Assembly: GCF_020525925.1 (NCBI RefSeq)
Contig: NZ_CP084876.1
Location: 682,001-746,000, forward strand
Source of the DNA: Klebsiella quasipneumoniae subsp. quasipneumoniae
Lineage (GTDB): Bacteria > Pseudomonadota > Gammaproteobacteria > Enterobacterales > Enterobacteriaceae
Direction: 5' to 3'
Length of the DNA stretch: 64,000 nucleotides
Shown: piece by piece, positions 37,795 through 48,402 of the stretch
Layout of the letters: each line of letters starts with the position of its first letter
How positions within the stretch are numbered: the first letter of the stretch is position 1
Program-made: the position numbers and the translations under genes
Notes under the pieces: model-generated
Databases searched by the model: none
Told to the model about the DNA's origin: nothing
Seen by the model: only the letters and a program-made list of their open reading frames with translations

Positions 37795-39228
37795 ATGAAA
37801 GTAACGCTGCCGGAGTTTGAACGTGCAGGAGTGTTGGTGGTGGGTGATGTGATGCTGGACCGCTACTGGTACGGCCCCACCAGTCGTATTTCCCCGGAAG
37901 CCCCGGTGCCGGTGGTGAAGGTGGAAAATATCGAAGAACGTCCCGGCGGCGCGGCAAACGTAGCGATGAACATCGCCTCCCTGGGGGCGACGTCGCGCCT
38001 GGTGGGATTGACCGGGATTGATGACGCCGCCCGCGCGCTGAGCCAGGCGCTGGCCAACGTCAATGTGAAGTGCGACTTTGTCTCCGTCCCGACTCACCCG
38101 ACCATCACCAAGCTGCGGGTGCTGTCGCGCAACCAGCAGCTGATCCGCCTCGACTTTGAAGAGGGCTTTTCCGGCGTTGATCCGCAGCCGATGCACGAGC
38201 GCATTCAGCAGGCGCTGGGCTCGATTGGCGCGCTGGTTCTCTCGGACTACGCTAAAGGGGCGCTGACCAGCGTCCAGACGATGATCAAGCTCGCCCGTGA
38301 AGCAGGCGTGCCGGTGCTGATCGATCCGAAAGGTACCGATTTCGAACGCTATCGCGGCGCAACGCTGCTCACGCCGAACCTCTCTGAGTTTGAAGCGGTG
38401 GTGGGCAAGTGCCAGAATGAAGCGGAGATCGTTGAGCGCGGCATGAAGCTCATCGCCGAATTCGAACTGTCAGCGCTGCTGGTGACGCGCTCTGAGCAGG
38501 GGATGACGCTGCTGCAGCCGGGGCGTCCGCCGCTGCATATGCCGACCCAGGCCCAGGAAGTGTACGATGTCACCGGCGCCGGCGACACGGTGATTGGCGT
38601 GTTGGCGGCGACCCTGGCCTCCGGCAATACCCTGGAAGAGGCCTGCTATTTCGCCAACGCCGCGGCGGGCGTGGTGGTTGGCAAGCTGGGGACCTCCACC
38701 GTTTCTCCTGTCGAGCTGGAAAATGCGGTTCGCGGCCGGGCTGAGACTGGCTTCGGCGTGATGAGCGAAGAGGAACTCAAACAGGCGGTTGCGGCAGCGC
38801 GCAAGCGCGGCGAGAAAGTGGTTATGACCAACGGCGTCTTCGACATTCTGCACGCCGGCCATGTCTCCTATCTGGCGAATGCGCGCAAACTGGGCGACCG
38901 TCTGATCGTGGCGGTCAACAGCGATGCCTCCACCAAACGTCTGAAAGGCGAAACCCGCCCGGTTAACCCGCTGGAGCAGCGGATGATCGTGCTGGGGGCG
39001 CTGGAGGCGGTCGACTGGGTGGTCTCCTTCGAAGAAGATACACCGCAGCGCCTGATTGCCGGGATCCTGCCGGATCTGCTGGTCAAAGGCGGCGACTACA
39101 AACCGGAACAGATCGCCGGCAGTGAAGAGGTCTGGGCGAACGGTGGCGAAGTGCTGGTGCTCAACTTTGAAGATGGGTGCTCAACCACCAACATTATTAA
39201 GAAAATACAGAAAGATAGCGAAAAATAA
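37795..39228 (+). CDS. hldE: Bifunctional heptose kinase/ADP-heptose synthase HldE
   Basis: The 477-residue protein has an N-terminal ribokinase-like domain ([31 protein letters not shown] near residues 260-275) that phosphorylates heptose-7-phosphate, and a C-terminal cytidylyltransferase-like domain ([16 protein letters not shown], about residue 345) that makes ADP-D-glycero-beta-D-manno-heptose for the LPS inner core. It follows glnE by 58 bases behind a CAGGAGAG ribosome site. Confidence 0.98.
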   Translation: MKVTLPEFERAGVLVVGDVMLDRYWYGPTSRISPEAPVPVVKVENIEERPGGAANVAMNIASLGATSRLVGLTGIDDAARALSQALANVNVKCDFVSVPTHPTITKLRVLSRNQQLIRLDFEEGFSGVDPQPMHERIQQALGSIGALVLSDYAKGALTSVQTMIKLAREAGVPVLIDPKGTDFERYRGATLLTPNLSEFEAVVGKCQNEAEIVERGMKLIAEFELSALLVTRSEQGMTLLQPGRPPLHMPTQAQEVYDVTGAGDTVIGVLAATLASGNTLEEACYFANAAAGVVVGKLGTSTVSPVELENAVRGRAETGFGVMSEEELKQAVAAARKRGEKVVMTNGVFDILHAGHVSYLANARKLGDRLIVAVNSDASTKRLKGETRPVNPLEQRMIVLGALEAVDWVVSFEEDTPQRLIAGILPDLLVKGGDYKPEQIAGSEEVWANGGEVLVLNFEDGCSTTNIIKKIQKDSEK

Positions 39229-39265
39229 CCGTTTCGCTATTCACCCACCAGAACGGTGCGGCATC

Positions 39266-39301
39266 ACGGCCTGCGATAGCGATATCGCGGGCCGTTTTTA
39301 T
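39266..39301 (+). terminator. Rho-independent terminator after hldE
   Basis: ACGGCC...GCGATA and TATCGC...GGCCGT pair through a long stem with a 4-base loop, followed by TTTTTATTT. Confidence 0.88.
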
Positions 39302-39446
39302 TTAATGATGTGGAAAATGATATGGCGCAATAAATAATCACATTAAGCGCATTTTTCGTACAAATAGCGTTAAGGTAAGCGTAAATACTGAAGTGAGTAA
39401 AAGGCATATGACTGATCAGAACATCCACCGCTGAAGGAGTATGCGC

Positions 39447-39644
39447 ATGAACCATAACGATATGTATTCAATGAAGAATTTTGATTTTTTGGCGCGGAGT
39501 TTCGCCAGAATGCACGCCCAGGGCCAGCCAGTTGATCTTCAGGCCATCGTCGGCAATATGGATGAAGAACATCGTGAATGGTTTTGCCAGCGCTATGAAC
39601 TGTACTGTCGTCAGGTGAACAGCCCGGCGGAAGCCGCACACTAA
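39447..39644 (+). CDS. glgS: GlgS/ScoR, surface composition regulator
   Basis: A 65-residue protein whose core ([40 protein letters not shown], split here only for description) matches enterobacterial GlgS, originally linked to glycogen and later to motility and surface adhesin control. The Met at 39447 has AAGGAG 7 bases upstream; the Met at 39441 is too close. The C-terminus diverges from E. coli. Confidence 0.93.
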   Translation: MNHNDMYSMKNFDFLARSFARMHAQGQPVDLQAIVGNMDEEHREWFCQRYELYCRQVNSPAEAAH

Positions 39645-39654
39645 GCCAACGCAA

Positions 39655-39681
39655 ACGGGCCCCTGAGGGCCCGTTTTTTTA
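39655..39681 (+). terminator. Terminator after glgS (also facing ubiK)
   Basis: CGGGCCC and GGGCCCG pair around a CTGA loop with T8 downstream on the plus strand. It lies between the convergent glgS and ubiK stops. Confidence 0.88.
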
Positions 39682-39951
39682 CTGCTGCTCTTCGCTGCCA
39701 GGCGTCGTCGCCGGGCGGTTTTCAAGGTCATTCAGGCGCTGTTCCAGCAGCGCCAGTTTTTCGCGGGTCCGCAGCAGAACCTGAGTCTGCACGTCAAACT
39801 CTTCGCGGCTAACCAGATCCAGACGGGTCAGCTGCGACTGCAGCGCCTGGCGGATTTTCTTCTCAACATCCTCACCCAGATCGCGAAGTCCTTTTGGCAT
39901 CGACTCATGGACCTGGCGGGCGATTTGTTCAATTTTTTTCGGGTCAATCAT
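39679..39951 (-). CDS. ubiK: UbiK, ubiquinone biosynthesis accessory factor
   Basis: The 90-residue protein ([21 protein letters not shown]..., then a Gln/Leu-rich coiled-coil with [23 protein letters not shown]) is the BMFP-domain protein formerly YqiC. It trimerises and, with UbiJ, supports the soluble Ubi complex. The C-terminus is disordered ([10 protein letters not shown]). It is divergent from ribB. Confidence 0.95.
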   Translation of the reverse strand: MIDPKKIEQIARQVHESMPKGLRDLGEDVEKKIRQALQSQLTRLDLVSREEFDVQTQVLLRTREKLALLEQRLNDLENRPATTPGSEEQQ

Positions 39952-40036
39952 GGTGGTTTCCTGCTCGGGTCGGATGATTGATCATTGTAGTGCGAACCAG
40001 GCCGCCTATAAACCAGAAATGTTTGAAGCTTATGCA

Positions 40037-40065
40037 TTGCCGAGGATAGTCAATAGCGTTATAGT
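40037..40065 (+). promoter_or_regulatory. Sigma-70 promoter of ribB
   Basis: TTGCCG (40037-40042) and TATAGT (40060-40065) are separated by 17 bases. The predicted start near 40072 is just upstream of the FMN riboswitch. Confidence 0.75.
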
Positions 40066-40079
40066 TATCTCGCTTATTC

Positions 40080-40221
40080 TCAGGGCGGGGCGAAATTCCC
40101 CACCGGCGGTAAATCAACCATGGCGTTGAAAGCCCGCGAGCGCTTCCCGTGACTACGGGAAGGTCAGCAGATCCGGTGTAATTCCGGGGCCGACGGTTAA
40201 AGTCCGGATGGGAGAGAGTAA
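40080..40221 (+). ncRNA. FMN riboswitch (RFN element) of ribB
   Basis: The 377-base ubiK-ribB gap holds conserved RFN boxes: CAGGGCGGGGCGAAATTCCC, ACCGGCGGTAA, GAAAGCCCGCGAGCG, GGTCAGCAGATCCGGTGTA, ATTCCGGGGCCGACGGTTAA and AGTCCGGATGGGAGAGAGTA in order. FMN binding represses ribB in enterobacteria. A variable stem (CTTCCCGTGACTACGGGAAG) lies in the middle. About 100 bases separate it from the ATG. Confidence 0.97.
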
Positions 40222-40328
40222 CGGCACAGTCGGGCCCAGGCCCGCTCGCGTTGACTTTTGCCGCTAAACCGGCGCTCCTAAGACTGCCCTGATTCTGGTA
40301 ACCATAATTTTAATGAGGTTTTTTTACC

Positions 40329-40982
40329 ATGAATCAGACGCTCCTTTCTTCTTTTGGTACCGCTTTTGAACGTGTGGAACACGCTTTAAACGCCCTGCGC
40401 GAAGGCCGCGGCGTGATGGTGCTTGACGATGAAGACCGTGAAAACGAAGGCGATATGATTTTCGCCGCCGAAACCATGACCGTAGAGCAGATGGCGCTGA
40501 CCATTCGTCACGGCAGCGGCATAGTGTGCCTGTGCCTGACCGAAGATCGCCGTAAACAGCTGGATCTGCCGATGATGGTGGAGAACAACACCAGCGCCTA
40601 CGGCACCGGCTTTACCGTCACCATCGAAGCGGCCGAAGGCGTGACCACCGGCGTTTCCGCTGCCGACCGCGTGACCACCGTCCGCGCGGCGATTGCCGAC
40701 GGCGCGAAACCTTCCGATCTCAACCGTCCTGGCCACGTTTTCCCGCTGCGGGCGCAGCCGGGCGGCGTACTGACCCGCGGCGGCCACACCGAAGCCACTA
40801 TCGATCTCGTGACCCTCGCCGGCTTCAAACCGGCAGGCGTGCTGTGCGAGCTGACCAATGACGATGGCACTATGGCCCGCGCGCCGGAGTGCATCAAGTT
40901 CGCTCAGCAGCATAATATGGCAGTGGTCACGATTGAAGATCTGGTGGCCTATCGTCGCGAACATGAGCGTAAAGCCAGCTAA
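40329..40982 (+). CDS. ribB: 3,4-dihydroxy-2-butanone-4-phosphate synthase RibB
   Basis: A 217-residue enzyme converting ribulose-5-phosphate to the four-carbon riboflavin precursor. The acidic loop [13 protein letters not shown] (about residues 34-46), [10 protein letters not shown] and [10 protein letters not shown] with [10 protein letters not shown] are the active-site motifs. Monofunctional, as in other enterobacteria, and under control of the upstream FMN riboswitch. Confidence 0.98.
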   Translation: MNQTLLSSFGTAFERVEHALNALREGRGVMVLDDEDRENEGDMIFAAETMTVEQMALTIRHGSGIVCLCLTEDRRKQLDLPMMVENNTSAYGTGFTVTIEAAEGVTTGVSAADRVTTVRAAIADGAKPSDLNRPGHVFPLRAQPGGVLTRGGHTEATIDLVTLAGFKPAGVLCELTNDDGTMARAPECIKFAQQHNMAVVTIEDLVAYRREHERKAS

Positions 40983-41008
40983 TCAGCGGCTGACAACGCC
41001 AGTGAAAA

Positions 41009-41040
41009 CAGCCCACTTTTTAGTGGGCTGTATTGTTTCT
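41009..41040 (+). terminator. Terminator between ribB and zupT
   Basis: CAGCCCACT and AGTGGGCTG pair around a TTTT loop, followed by TATTGTTTCT; the A-rich left flank gives partial bidirectionality for zupT. Confidence 0.75.
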
Positions 41041-41045
41041 GCGCC

Positions 41046-41816
41046 TTAACCGATACCCATCGTCTGGAGCACCACCAGGCTCAGCCCCATCACCGACATC
41101 CCGCACAGGACGCCATAGCTCGGGTTGCTTTGCGGATCGATCTCTTTTGCCAGCGGCATCAGTTCATCGACCGACAGCGCCACCATAATCCCGGCGACGG
41201 CGGCCATGATCGCGCCCATGACCAGCGGCGAGACCAGACTGCCCAGAATCAGCCACGCCAGCACGCCGCCTAAAATCTCCGCCATGCCGGAAAGACCGGC
41301 CCAGAGCACCGCCTTGCTGCGCGATCCGGTAGCGGCATATACCGGCCCGGCAACCGCCAAACCTTCAGGAATATTGTGCAGGGCAACGGCAAGCGCCACT
41401 CCCATGCCAAGCTCGAGGTTGTTGCTGGCCGTGACATAGGTGGCGATGCCTTCCGGAAAATTATGCAGGCTGATACCCAGCGTCAGCAAAATGGCGGTGC
41501 GGCGTAAATTGCGCGGCCGCGGCGCGGCGGGGGTCATCAGATCCTGCGGGTGGGCGTGCGGCAGCAGGCGATCGAGACCAAAGTAGCCCAGCAGGCCGAC
41601 AACAAACATTCCGTAGCCGAGCAGCGGCGACATGCCCTCGGCGGCCAGCGCGGCAGGCAGCATTTCCATCAACGAAATCAACAGCATGATCCAGGCGGCA
41701 AAGCCGAGGGAGAAGCCAAGCAGGCGGTTAGAGGGTTTCTGGCCAATCACGCCGAATATGGCGCCAATAAAGGTTGCGCTACCGGCTAACAGCGTCAATA
41801 TTAAGGGTGATGACAT
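41046..41816 (-). CDS. zupT: Zinc/divalent metal uptake transporter ZupT (ZIP family)
   Basis: The 256-residue protein has eight hydrophobic segments and the ZIP signatures [13 protein letters not shown] and [13 protein letters not shown] (TM4 and TM5), whose His, Asn, Pro and Glu residues form the binuclear metal site. It imports zinc and, less well, iron and manganese. The loop HAHPQD is His-containing. Monocistronic, convergent with ribB. Confidence 0.97.
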   Translation of the reverse strand: MSSPLILTLLAGSATFIGAIFGVIGQKPSNRLLGFSLGFAAWIMLLISLMEMLPAALAAEGMSPLLGYGMFVVGLLGYFGLDRLLPHAHPQDLMTPAAPRPRNLRRTAILLTLGISLHNFPEGIATYVTASNNLELGMGVALAVALHNIPEGLAVAGPVYAATGSRSKAVLWAGLSGMAEILGGVLAWLILGSLVSPLVMGAIMAAVAGIMVALSVDELMPLAKEIDPQSNPSYGVLCGMSVMGLSLVVLQTMGIG

Positions 41817-42002
41817 CGCTTCTCTCCCTGCGAAAATAAGTGCATACGAGTATATTGCCTGAGGATGCGCGTACGGGACAGCTCCCTTTACCGCGAATTA
41901 CATTCAAATTTTCTGACGATCATCATCATGGTTATCTGAGTTTATCCTGGCGCAAAAGCGCGTAATGTGAGCACATCACATTGACACCCTAAGGATATCA
42001 TC

Positions 42003-42794
42003 ATGTCCCGTACCCGAATGCCCGCGTTGTTCCTCGGCCATGGCAGCCCAATGAACGTGCTGGAAGACAATCGCTATACCCGCGCCTGGGCTCACCTGGG
42101 CGAAACCCTGCCGCGTCCGAAAGCGATCGTGGTGGTCTCTGCGCACTGGTTCACGCGCGGTACGGGCGTGACGGCGATGGAGGCCCCGAAGACCATTCAC
42201 GACTTCGGCGGCTTCCCGCAGGCGCTGTATGACACCCATTACCCGGCTCCGGGTTCCCCGGCGCTGGCGCAACGACTGGTGGAGTTGCTCTCGCCGGTGC
42301 CGGTCACCCTCGATAAAGAAGCCTGGGGATTTGACCATGGTTCATGGGGCGTGCTGATTAAGATGTATCCGCAGGCGGATATCCCGATGGTTCAGCTGAG
42401 CATCGACAGCACCAAACCGCCGGCCTGGCATCTTGAAATGGGGCGGAAGCTGGCCTCGCTGCGTGATGAAGGCATTATGCTGGTGGCCAGCGGCAACGTG
42501 GTGCATAACCTGCGTACCGCCCGCTGGCATGGCGAGAACACGCCGTATCCGTGGGCGGAGTCCTTCAACAACTACGTGAAGGCGAATCTGCAGTGGCAGG
42601 GCCCGGACGATCAGCACCCGCTGGTTAACTACCTGGCACATGAAGGGGGTTCGCTCTCCAACCCAACGGCGGAGCATTTCCTGCCGCTGTTATACGTCCT
42701 GGGGGCGTGGGATGGCGTTGAGGCGACTTCGACCCCGGTCGATGGCATCGAGATGGGCTCGTTGAGTATGCTGTCGGTGGTGGTTGGCGCCTGA
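42003..42794 (+). CDS. ygiD: YgiD, LigB-type extradiol dioxygenase family (4,5-DOPA dioxygenase)
   Basis: A 263-residue protein of the LigB superfamily. MPALFLGHGSPMNVLEDNRYTRAW at the start and later FDHGSWGVLIKMYPQADIPMVQLSID contain the metal-binding His residues (FLGHGSP, FDHGSW), and SGNVVHNLRTA is a third conserved loop. E. coli YgiD cleaves DOPA in vitro; the physiological substrate is unsettled. A separate unit divergent from zupT. Confidence 0.93.
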   Translation: MSRTRMPALFLGHGSPMNVLEDNRYTRAWAHLGETLPRPKAIVVVSAHWFTRGTGVTAMEAPKTIHDFGGFPQALYDTHYPAPGSPALAQRLVELLSPVPVTLDKEAWGFDHGSWGVLIKMYPQADIPMVQLSIDSTKPPAWHLEMGRKLASLRDEGIMLVASGNVVHNLRTARWHGENTPYPWAESFNNYVKANLQWQGPDDQHPLVNYLAHEGGSLSNPTAEHFLPLLYVLGAWDGVEATSTPVDGIEMGSLSMLSVVVGA

Positions 42795-42802
42795 TAGGTT
42801 GT

Positions 42803-42830
42803 GCTCCGGCGGCGGTATCGTCGCCGGAGC
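42803..42830. terminator. Hairpin between convergent ygiD and ygiC
   Basis: GCTCCGGCG and CGCCGGAGC pair across a 10-base loop between the two stop codons. No T run is present, so termination efficiency is uncertain. Confidence 0.5.
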
Positions 42831-42836
42831 GCGACA

Positions 42837-43997
42837 TTATTCGACGAAAATGTGCGGATAGAAGCGCGACAGATCTTGGGTAATCAGCGCCCGGTCTTCA
42901 CGAATGCCGATCCCGGCGGGCTGATCGTTGATGAGCCAGCTGCCAATCAGCGTGTAGCTGTCACCAAACTTCGGCAGCGGGTAAAATTCCTGCACGATTG
43001 TGCCTTCTTCTCCGTACGGGCCTTCCACGGCTTCCAAAACTTTGCCATTCTCAACGATCGACACGTTGGCGCCTTCGCGGGAGAAGATTGGCTTAATGAC
43101 GTACTTCTCCATCTCCGGATGGGCATCTTCGCTGAAGTAAGCCGCCAGCAGATTCGGATGATTAGGGAACATTTCCCACAGCATCGGCAGCAGCGCTTTG
43201 TTGGAGATGATGCTCTTCCACGCCGGCTCCAGCCAGCGGACGCCGGCGTCTTCCAGCTTGGTGGAAAACATCTCCCGCAGCATAAACTCCCACGGATAGA
43301 GCTTGAACAGGTTGCCAATCACCTGATCCTGGAGATCGGTAAACTGGCCTTTTTCACCCAGACCAATATCTTCGATGTAGAGGAATTCCGTCGCCAGCCC
43401 CGCCTCGGCGGCGCAGTCCTGCAGATATTGCACGGTGCCGCGATCTTCAACGGTATCGCGGCAGCAGGCCATATGCAGCAGCTGGAAGCCAAACTGCTCG
43501 CGCAGCTCACCGAAGCGATCGATTAGCTTTTCCTGCAGGCTGTTGAACTGATCGCTGCCCGCCGGCAGCTTGCCGGCATTGAGCTGGTCTTCCAGCCAGA
43601 TCCACTGGAAGAAGGCCGCTTCATACAGCGAGGTCGGCGTGTCGGCATTGTTCTCCAGCAGCTTCGGCTCGCCGACGCCATCCCAGGCCAGGTCGAGACG
43701 TGAGTAGAGTGACGGCTGGTTGGTTTTCCACGACTGGCGCACAAAGCCCCAGGTGTGTTTAGGGATGCGGAATTTGGCCATCAGCTCATCGCTGGCGATC
43801 ACTTTTTCCACCACCTGAAGACACATCTGATGCAGCTCGGCGGTGACCTCCTCCAGCTTTTCCACCTGGGCGAGGGTCAGCTTGTAATAAGCCTCTTCGC
43901 TCCAGTAGGGCTCGCCGTACATGGTGTGGAAGTTGAAGCCGTATTCGGTCGCTTTCTCGCGCCAGTCCGGGCGCTCGGTAATGCTGACTCTTTCCAT
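42837..43997 (-). CDS. ygiC: YgiC, glutathionylspermidine synthase-like ATP-grasp protein
   Basis: The 386-residue protein resembles the C-terminal synthetase domain of glutathionylspermidine synthase ([45 protein letters not shown]). E. coli YgiC is an ATP-grasp enzyme of undefined substrate. It starts 5 bases after the ygiB stop, so ygiBC are co-transcribed, downstream of tolC. Confidence 0.93.
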   Translation of the reverse strand: MERVSITERPDWREKATEYGFNFHTMYGEPYWSEEAYYKLTLAQVEKLEEVTAELHQMCLQVVEKVIASDELMAKFRIPKHTWGFVRQSWKTNQPSLYSRLDLAWDGVGEPKLLENNADTPTSLYEAAFFQWIWLEDQLNAGKLPAGSDQFNSLQEKLIDRFGELREQFGFQLLHMACCRDTVEDRGTVQYLQDCAAEAGLATEFLYIEDIGLGEKGQFTDLQDQVIGNLFKLYPWEFMLREMFSTKLEDAGVRWLEPAWKSIISNKALLPMLWEMFPNHPNLLAAYFSEDAHPEMEKYVIKPIFSREGANVSIVENGKVLEAVEGPYGEEGTIVQEFYPLPKFGDSYTLIGSWLINDQPAGIGIREDRALITQDLSRFYPHIFVE

Positions 43998-44002
43998 GTT
44001 GC

Positions 44003-44674
44003 TTAGCCGCCCATTGAGCGAGAAGAGGAGGTGGAGCCTGCGGCGCTACGCTGCATGGTCGACTGCTTCGCCACCGACTCGCCGAAGCCCCCGCGGGTGA
44101 CGGTGGTGGTGGTCGCTGGCTTCGGCGCCATCGCGGTTTTCGGCACGTTCATGGTGCGGCCCGGCTGGGCGGCGCCATAGCTCTTGCCGCTGGCGTCAGT
44201 GTACTGACCGTAGGCCGGGCTGGCCGGGTTTTTGGAGCTGAACAGCGGCTGCTGTTGCGCCATGCCGCCGCCCATCAGGCGGCCCATCATGTAGCCGGCC
44301 ATCAGCGGCATCCAGAAGCTGCCGCTGCTTTGCGCCTGCGCCTGGTTTTCCGGGGCGACGCCCGCCTGGGCAGGCGTTTGCTGGCACTGGCCTTCGCCAA
44401 ACTCGGCGACGCAGTCTTCGCGGGTGGCATATTTCGGCGCGGTGCGCTCTGCTTCTTTCACCGCGTTGGTGTAGGCCGTGGTGCATTCGGCTGCTTTGCC
44501 CGGGTTGGCGGCGGAGCAGTCATCGGCGTTCTGGTACAGCGAGACCGTTTCGTCGCTTTTTTCACAACCGGCAAGCATAAAGACCGCGGTGACGGCCAGG
44601 GCGACTGGCGTCAGGTGGCGTGCGCTCCAGCTTTTGCGGAACGACGAATGATTAATATTTTTTGTCCGTTTCAT
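44003..44674 (-). CDS. ygiB: YgiB, DUF1190 lipoprotein
   Basis: A 223-residue protein with a basic N-terminus, a hydrophobic signal and the lipobox LAGC near residue 37, giving a lipoprotein. The mature part is low-complexity, with [15 protein letters not shown] and a Ser/Gly-rich C-terminus. Length and ends (KRTKNI..., SSRSMGG) match E. coli YgiB. Role unknown; paired with YgiC and TolC. Confidence 0.92.
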   Translation of the reverse strand: MKRTKNINHSSFRKSWSARHLTPVALAVTAVFMLAGCEKSDETVSLYQNADDCSAANPGKAAECTTAYTNAVKEAERTAPKYATREDCVAEFGEGQCQQTPAQAGVAPENQAQAQSSGSFWMPLMAGYMMGRLMGGGMAQQQPLFSSKNPASPAYGQYTDASGKSYGAAQPGRTMNVPKTAMAPKPATTTTVTRGGFGESVAKQSTMQRSAAGSTSSSRSMGG

Positions 44675-44794
44675 ATTTGTCTTCCAGGACCCAGTGGTAT
44701 GGCGTGTGTTAACGCTCAGGATAGAGGATGAGTGGTGGAAAATGAAGCGAAGAGGGGCGCTAAGCGGGGGATCTTTACGTTGCCTTACGTTTAA

Positions 44795-44825
44795 CGCATC
44801 GCCTGTCCGACGGACAGGCGATGCG
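44795..44825 (-). terminator. Long hairpin downstream of tolC
   Basis: GCATCGCCTGTCC and GGACAGGCGATGC pair perfectly over 13 bases around a 3-base loop, 17 bases past the tolC stop. There is no T run on the minus strand, so ygiBC may still receive read-through. Confidence 0.6.
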
Positions 44826-44841
44826 CGTCACAGTATGAGAA

Positions 44842-46302
44842 TTACTGACGGAACGGATTGCTGCCGCTGCTTTGGGTCGTCGTCCGTGCAGACGCCGGCT
44901 TCACGGCCGCGGTCGTGTTGCCGTAACCATCGGCAGTGGCATCCTGCTGCGGATTTTCCGGCGCGACGCTGTCTGCGGAGGTGGAGATCGGTTTGCCCAG
45001 GGTGTTGTTCAGGGCGACCAGATCCTGCTCGTTCAGCGTACCTAACGCCGACTTGATGTTCAGCTCGTTGATCAGGTAGTTGTAGCGCGCATTCGAGAGC
45101 TGCTGTTTGGCGTTGTACAGCGTGGTGGTGGCGTCGAGGACGTCAACGATAGTACGGGTACCCACCGAGTAGCCAGCTTCCATCGCATCCAGGGAGCTTT
45201 GCGCAGAGACCACCGCCTGTTTGTAGGCGTTGATGCTGCTGATAGAGGCATTCACGTTGTTAAACGAAGAACGCACGGTCTGGACCACGCTGCGGTGAGC
45301 GCTTTCCAGCTGCTCGCTGGCGCCGACGAAGTTGTACTGCGCCTGTTTAACCTGCGAGTTAACCATCCCGCCCTGATACAGCGGCATGGAGAAGCTCAGG
45401 CCGATTTTGTTCTGACCGATATCAGCATCTTGCGTGATGCTGTTTGAGCCGCTGTAGCGGTTGTTGGAAACGCCCGACGAGGCGTTCAAATCCAGGGTCG
45501 GCAAATGGCCGTCCTGCGCCTGGCGAATCTGCTCGCGGGCCAGATCCTGGCTCAGACGCGCCTGCAGCAGCGACAGGTTGCGGTTCTCCGCTTCCTTCAG
45601 CAGGGCGTTCACCGCCTGCGGTTTGCTGGTTTTGAAGCCGTCTACGTTCAGGGAGGCCAGCTCCGGGTAGTAGTTGCCGGTAACCTGGCGCAGCTCTTCC
45701 ACGGCGTTGTCGAGATCGTTACGCGCGGTCACTTCGTTCGCCAGCACGGCGTCGTATTGTGAACGGGCGTTCTGCACGTCGGTGATCGCCACCAGACCGA
45801 CGTTAAAGCGCTGGGTGGTTTGATCCAACTGGCGGTAAATTGCCTGTTTCTGCGCTTCGGTATAAGAGAGCGTGTCGATGGCGGCCAGCACTTTGAAGTA
45901 GGCCGTCGCGGTATTCAGAATCAGCGTTTGCTGATCGGTCTGATACGTGACATCCTGAATGCCTGCCGTTTTTTCCTGCAGCGTCAGGGCGCGCCATTTC
46001 GACATATCAAACAGAACCTGCGTTAACTGCAGCGAGCCGCTGGTGACGTTAGAATTCTGGTCTTTATAATCACGGAAGCCGCTGGTATAGGTATAATCCG
46101 CTCCCAGCCCGAGCTGAGGCAGTAAAGGACTGCGCGCTTCGTTGATCTTTTCGAACGCGGCGTCACGATCGGCTGCCGATTTACGCAGATCGGGGTTGCT
46201 GATGCGCGCCTGCTGGTAAACCTGAAGCAGGTTTTCCGCCTGGCTCATGGCGCTGAACCCGGTCAGGCTCAGGCCGATAAGAATGGGGAGCAATTTCTTC
46301 AT
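44842..46302 (-). CDS. tolC: Outer-membrane efflux channel TolC
   Basis: The 486-residue trimeric channel serves AcrAB and type I secretion. A 22-residue signal (MKKLLPILIGLSLTGFSAMSQA) precedes ENLLQVYQQARISNPDL; two homologous halves each contain the coiled-coil helices (ATAYFKVLAAIDTLSYTEAQ; SSFNNVNASISSINAYKQAV), and the C-terminal tail is Thr/Ser/Gln-rich. The Met at 46302 follows AAGGA at the proper distance; a long upstream extension to 46476 crosses the promoter and was rejected. It has a Mar/Sox/Rob box upstream and ygiBC downstream. Confidence 0.98.
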   Translation of the reverse strand: MKKLLPILIGLSLTGFSAMSQAENLLQVYQQARISNPDLRKSAADRDAAFEKINEARSPLLPQLGLGADYTYTSGFRDYKDQNSNVTSGSLQLTQVLFDMSKWRALTLQEKTAGIQDVTYQTDQQTLILNTATAYFKVLAAIDTLSYTEAQKQAIYRQLDQTTQRFNVGLVAITDVQNARSQYDAVLANEVTARNDLDNAVEELRQVTGNYYPELASLNVDGFKTSKPQAVNALLKEAENRNLSLLQARLSQDLAREQIRQAQDGHLPTLDLNASSGVSNNRYSGSNSITQDADIGQNKIGLSFSMPLYQGGMVNSQVKQAQYNFVGASEQLESAHRSVVQTVRSSFNNVNASISSINAYKQAVVSAQSSLDAMEAGYSVGTRTIVDVLDATTTLYNAKQQLSNARYNYLINELNIKSALGTLNEQDLVALNNTLGKPISTSADSVAPENPQQDATADGYGNTTAAVKPASARTTTQSSGSNPFRQ

Positions 46303-46386
46303 TTGCATTCCTTGTTGTGAAGCATTTAGCGCTGGTCTAATTCTAAGAAAAATTCCGCTGATTGTATCGATTCTGCCGCCGTAAAA

Positions 46387-46405
46387 AGTTGGCGTTACGT
46401 GCCAT
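46387..46405 (-). promoter_or_regulatory. Mar/Sox/Rob box of tolC
   Basis: Read on the minus strand, the 19 bases ATGGCAC-GTAACGCCAACT fit the marbox consensus AYnGCACnnWnnRYYAAAY with one mismatch. E. coli tolC has a marbox of this sequence type. MarA, SoxS, Rob or Klebsiella RamA would activate tolC from it. Confidence 0.75.
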
Positions 46406-46498
46406 CCGGCGGTAATTTGCACCAATCTAACATACGGACCGTAAAACGGTAGCCAAACGGTCTGGAAATCCCTCATTTCGGATTAGCAGGACATGACA

Positions 46499-47131
46499 AT
46501 GAGCAAACCCATTCACCAGGGAATTACCTTCTCCAAAAATGATGTAGAAATTATTGCACGCGAAACGCTGTATCGTGGTTTTTTTTCGCTCGATTTATAC
46601 CGTTTTCGCCACCGTCTGTTTAACGGCGGCATGAGCGGCGAAGTCACCCGTGAAATTTTTGAGCGCGGGCATGCCGCCGTCTTGCTACCCTTTGACCCGG
46701 TGCGGGACGAAGTGGTGCTGGTCGAACAAATCCGTATCGCCGCCTATGATACCAGCGAGAGCCCTTGGCTGCTGGAAATGGTCGCCGGCATGATCGAGGC
46801 GGGTGAGACGGTAGAAGATGTCGCCCGTCGGGAAGCGCTGGAGGAGGCCGGCCTTGAAGTTGGGCGGACGAAACCAATATTAAGCTATCTGGCCAGTCCT
46901 GGCGGCACCAGCGAACGGTTATCGATCCTGGTGGGCGAAGTTGATGCATCGACGGCAAAAGGCATTCACGGCCTGGCCGAGGAAAATGAGGATATTCGGG
47001 TGCATGTGGTGAGCCGGGAGCAGGCTTACCAGTGGGTAGAAGAGGGGAAAATCGACAACGCAGCCTCTGTCATCGCCTTGCAATGGCTGCAATTGCATTA
47101 TCACAATTTACGAAACGAGTGGACAAAATGA
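46499..47131 (+). CDS. nudF: ADP-ribose pyrophosphatase NudF
   Basis: A 210-residue Nudix hydrolase that splits ADP-ribose to AMP and ribose-5-phosphate. The Nudix box is intact ([22 protein letters not shown], spanning about residues 97-118, with the REALEE catalytic core). The Met at 46499 is 7 bases from AGGA; the Met at 46493 is too close. Divergent from tolC; coupled to yqiB. Confidence 0.96.
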   Translation: MSKPIHQGITFSKNDVEIIARETLYRGFFSLDLYRFRHRLFNGGMSGEVTREIFERGHAAVLLPFDPVRDEVVLVEQIRIAAYDTSESPWLLEMVAGMIEAGETVEDVARREALEEAGLEVGRTKPILSYLASPGGTSERLSILVGEVDASTAKGIHGLAEENEDIRVHVVSREQAYQWVEEGKIDNAASVIALQWLQLHYHNLRNEWTK

Positions 47132-47550
47132 AGCGTTATACACCTGACTTCCCTGAGATGATGCGCCTGTGCGAGACCAATTTCGCCCAGTTGCGCCGCC
47201 TGTTGCCGCGAACGGATGCAGCGGGTGAGAAGGTGAGCTATCAGGTGGGAAGCGCGCAATATCGGTTAACGATAACGGAATCAACCCGCTACACTACTCT
47301 GGTGGCGATAGAGCAGACTCTGCCAGCGGTGAGCTACTGGAGTCTGCCGTCGATGACCGTTCGCCTCTACCATGACGCCATGGTGGCCGAAGTGTGTTCG
47401 AGTCAGCAGATCTTTCGCTTCAAAGCGCGATATGATTATCCTAATAAAAAGTTGCATCAACGCGACGAAAAGCATCAAATTAACCAGTTTCTGGCCGACT
47501 GGCTGCGTTACTGTTTAGCACATGGAGCGATGGCGATTCCGGTTTGTTAG
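47128..47550 (+). CDS. yqiB: YqiB, DUF1249 protein
   Basis: A 140-residue protein ([27 protein letters not shown]..., [24 protein letters not shown]) equal in length to E. coli YqiB. No function is known. Its ATG overlaps the nudF stop (ATGA), so the nudF-yqiB-cpdA-yqiA-parE string is tightly packed. The longer frame from 47032 lies inside nudF and was rejected. Confidence 0.94.
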   Translation: MKRYTPDFPEMMRLCETNFAQLRRLLPRTDAAGEKVSYQVGSAQYRLTITESTRYTTLVAIEQTLPAVSYWSLPSMTVRLYHDAMVAEVCSSQQIFRFKARYDYPNKKLHQRDEKHQINQFLADWLRYCLAHGAMAIPVC

Positions 47551-47574
47551 CGTCGTTAAACCTAAGGACACCAT

Positions 47575-48402
47575 TTGGAAAGCCTGTTAAACCTACCTCT
47601 GGCTGGTGAGGCCAGAGTCAGGATCTTACAAATTACTGATACTCACCTGTTTGCTGAAAAACATGAAACGTTGTTAGGCATCAATACCTGGGAAAGCTAT
47701 CAGGCCGTACTGTCGGCCATTCATGCCTCACAGCGTCCATGCGATTTGATTGTCGCAACAGGCGATTTGGCGCAGGATCACTCCTCCGCGGCCTACCAGC
47801 ATTTTGCTGAGGGCATCGCGAGTTTCGCTGCACCCTGCGTCTGGCTACCGGGCAACCATGATTTCCAGCCGGCGATGTACAGCACCCTGCAGGAGTCGGG
47901 CATTTCCCCCGCCAAGCGCGTGTTTCTCGGCGACCACTGGCAGATCCTGCTGCTGGACAGCCAGGTGTTTGGCGTTCCCCATGGCGAGCTGAGCGACTTC
48001 CAGCTGGAATGGCTCGAACATAAGCTGGCGGAGGCGCCGGAGCGTTATACCTTACTCCTGCTGCATCATCATCCGCTGCCGGCCGGCTGCAGCTGGCTGG
48101 ATCAACACAGTCTGCGCAACGCCGGCGCGCTGGACAGCGCGCTGAGCGCCTGGCCGCGGGTGAAGCATCTGCTGTGCGGCCATATTCATCAGGAGCTGGA
48201 TCTCGACTGGAATGGCCGACGTATGATGGCGACGCCGTCGACCTGCGTTCAGTTCAAACCGCACTGCGCCAATTTCACCCTCGATACGGTGTCGCCGGGC
48301 TGGCGCTGGCTGGAGCTTCACCCTGACGGAACGCTGACCACCGAAGTGTGCCGCCTGGAAGGCGCGGCCTTTCATCCGGATATTGCTTCAGAAGGCTACT
48401 GA
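47575..48402 (+). CDS. cpdA: 3',5'-cyclic AMP phosphodiesterase CpdA
   Basis: The 275-residue class III phosphodiesterase hydrolyses cAMP. Metallophosphatase motifs appear in order: DTHLF near residue 22, GDLAQD, GNHDF, LHHHP and GHIHQE. Translation begins at a TTG (47575) preceded by AAGGA; the same rare start is known for E. coli cpdA. It overlaps yqiA by one base. Confidence 0.97.
   Translation: MESLLNLPLAGEARVRILQITDTHLFAEKHETLLGINTWESYQAVLSAIHASQRPCDLIVATGDLAQDHSSAAYQHFAEGIASFAAPCVWLPGNHDFQPAMYSTLQESGISPAKRVFLGDHWQILLLDSQVFGVPHGELSDFQLEWLEHKLAEAPERYTLLLLHHHPLPAGCSWLDQHSLRNAGALDSALSAWPRVKHLLCGHIHQELDLDWNGRRMMATPSTCVQFKPHCANFTLDTVSPGWRWLELHPDGTLTTEVCRLEGAAFHPDIASEGY

Noticed and set aside
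44795..44825. 13-bp perfect inverted repeat as a REP element or insertion remnant
   Set aside because: Only one copy, no REP consensus and no flanking duplications; it sits where a tolC 3' hairpin is expected.
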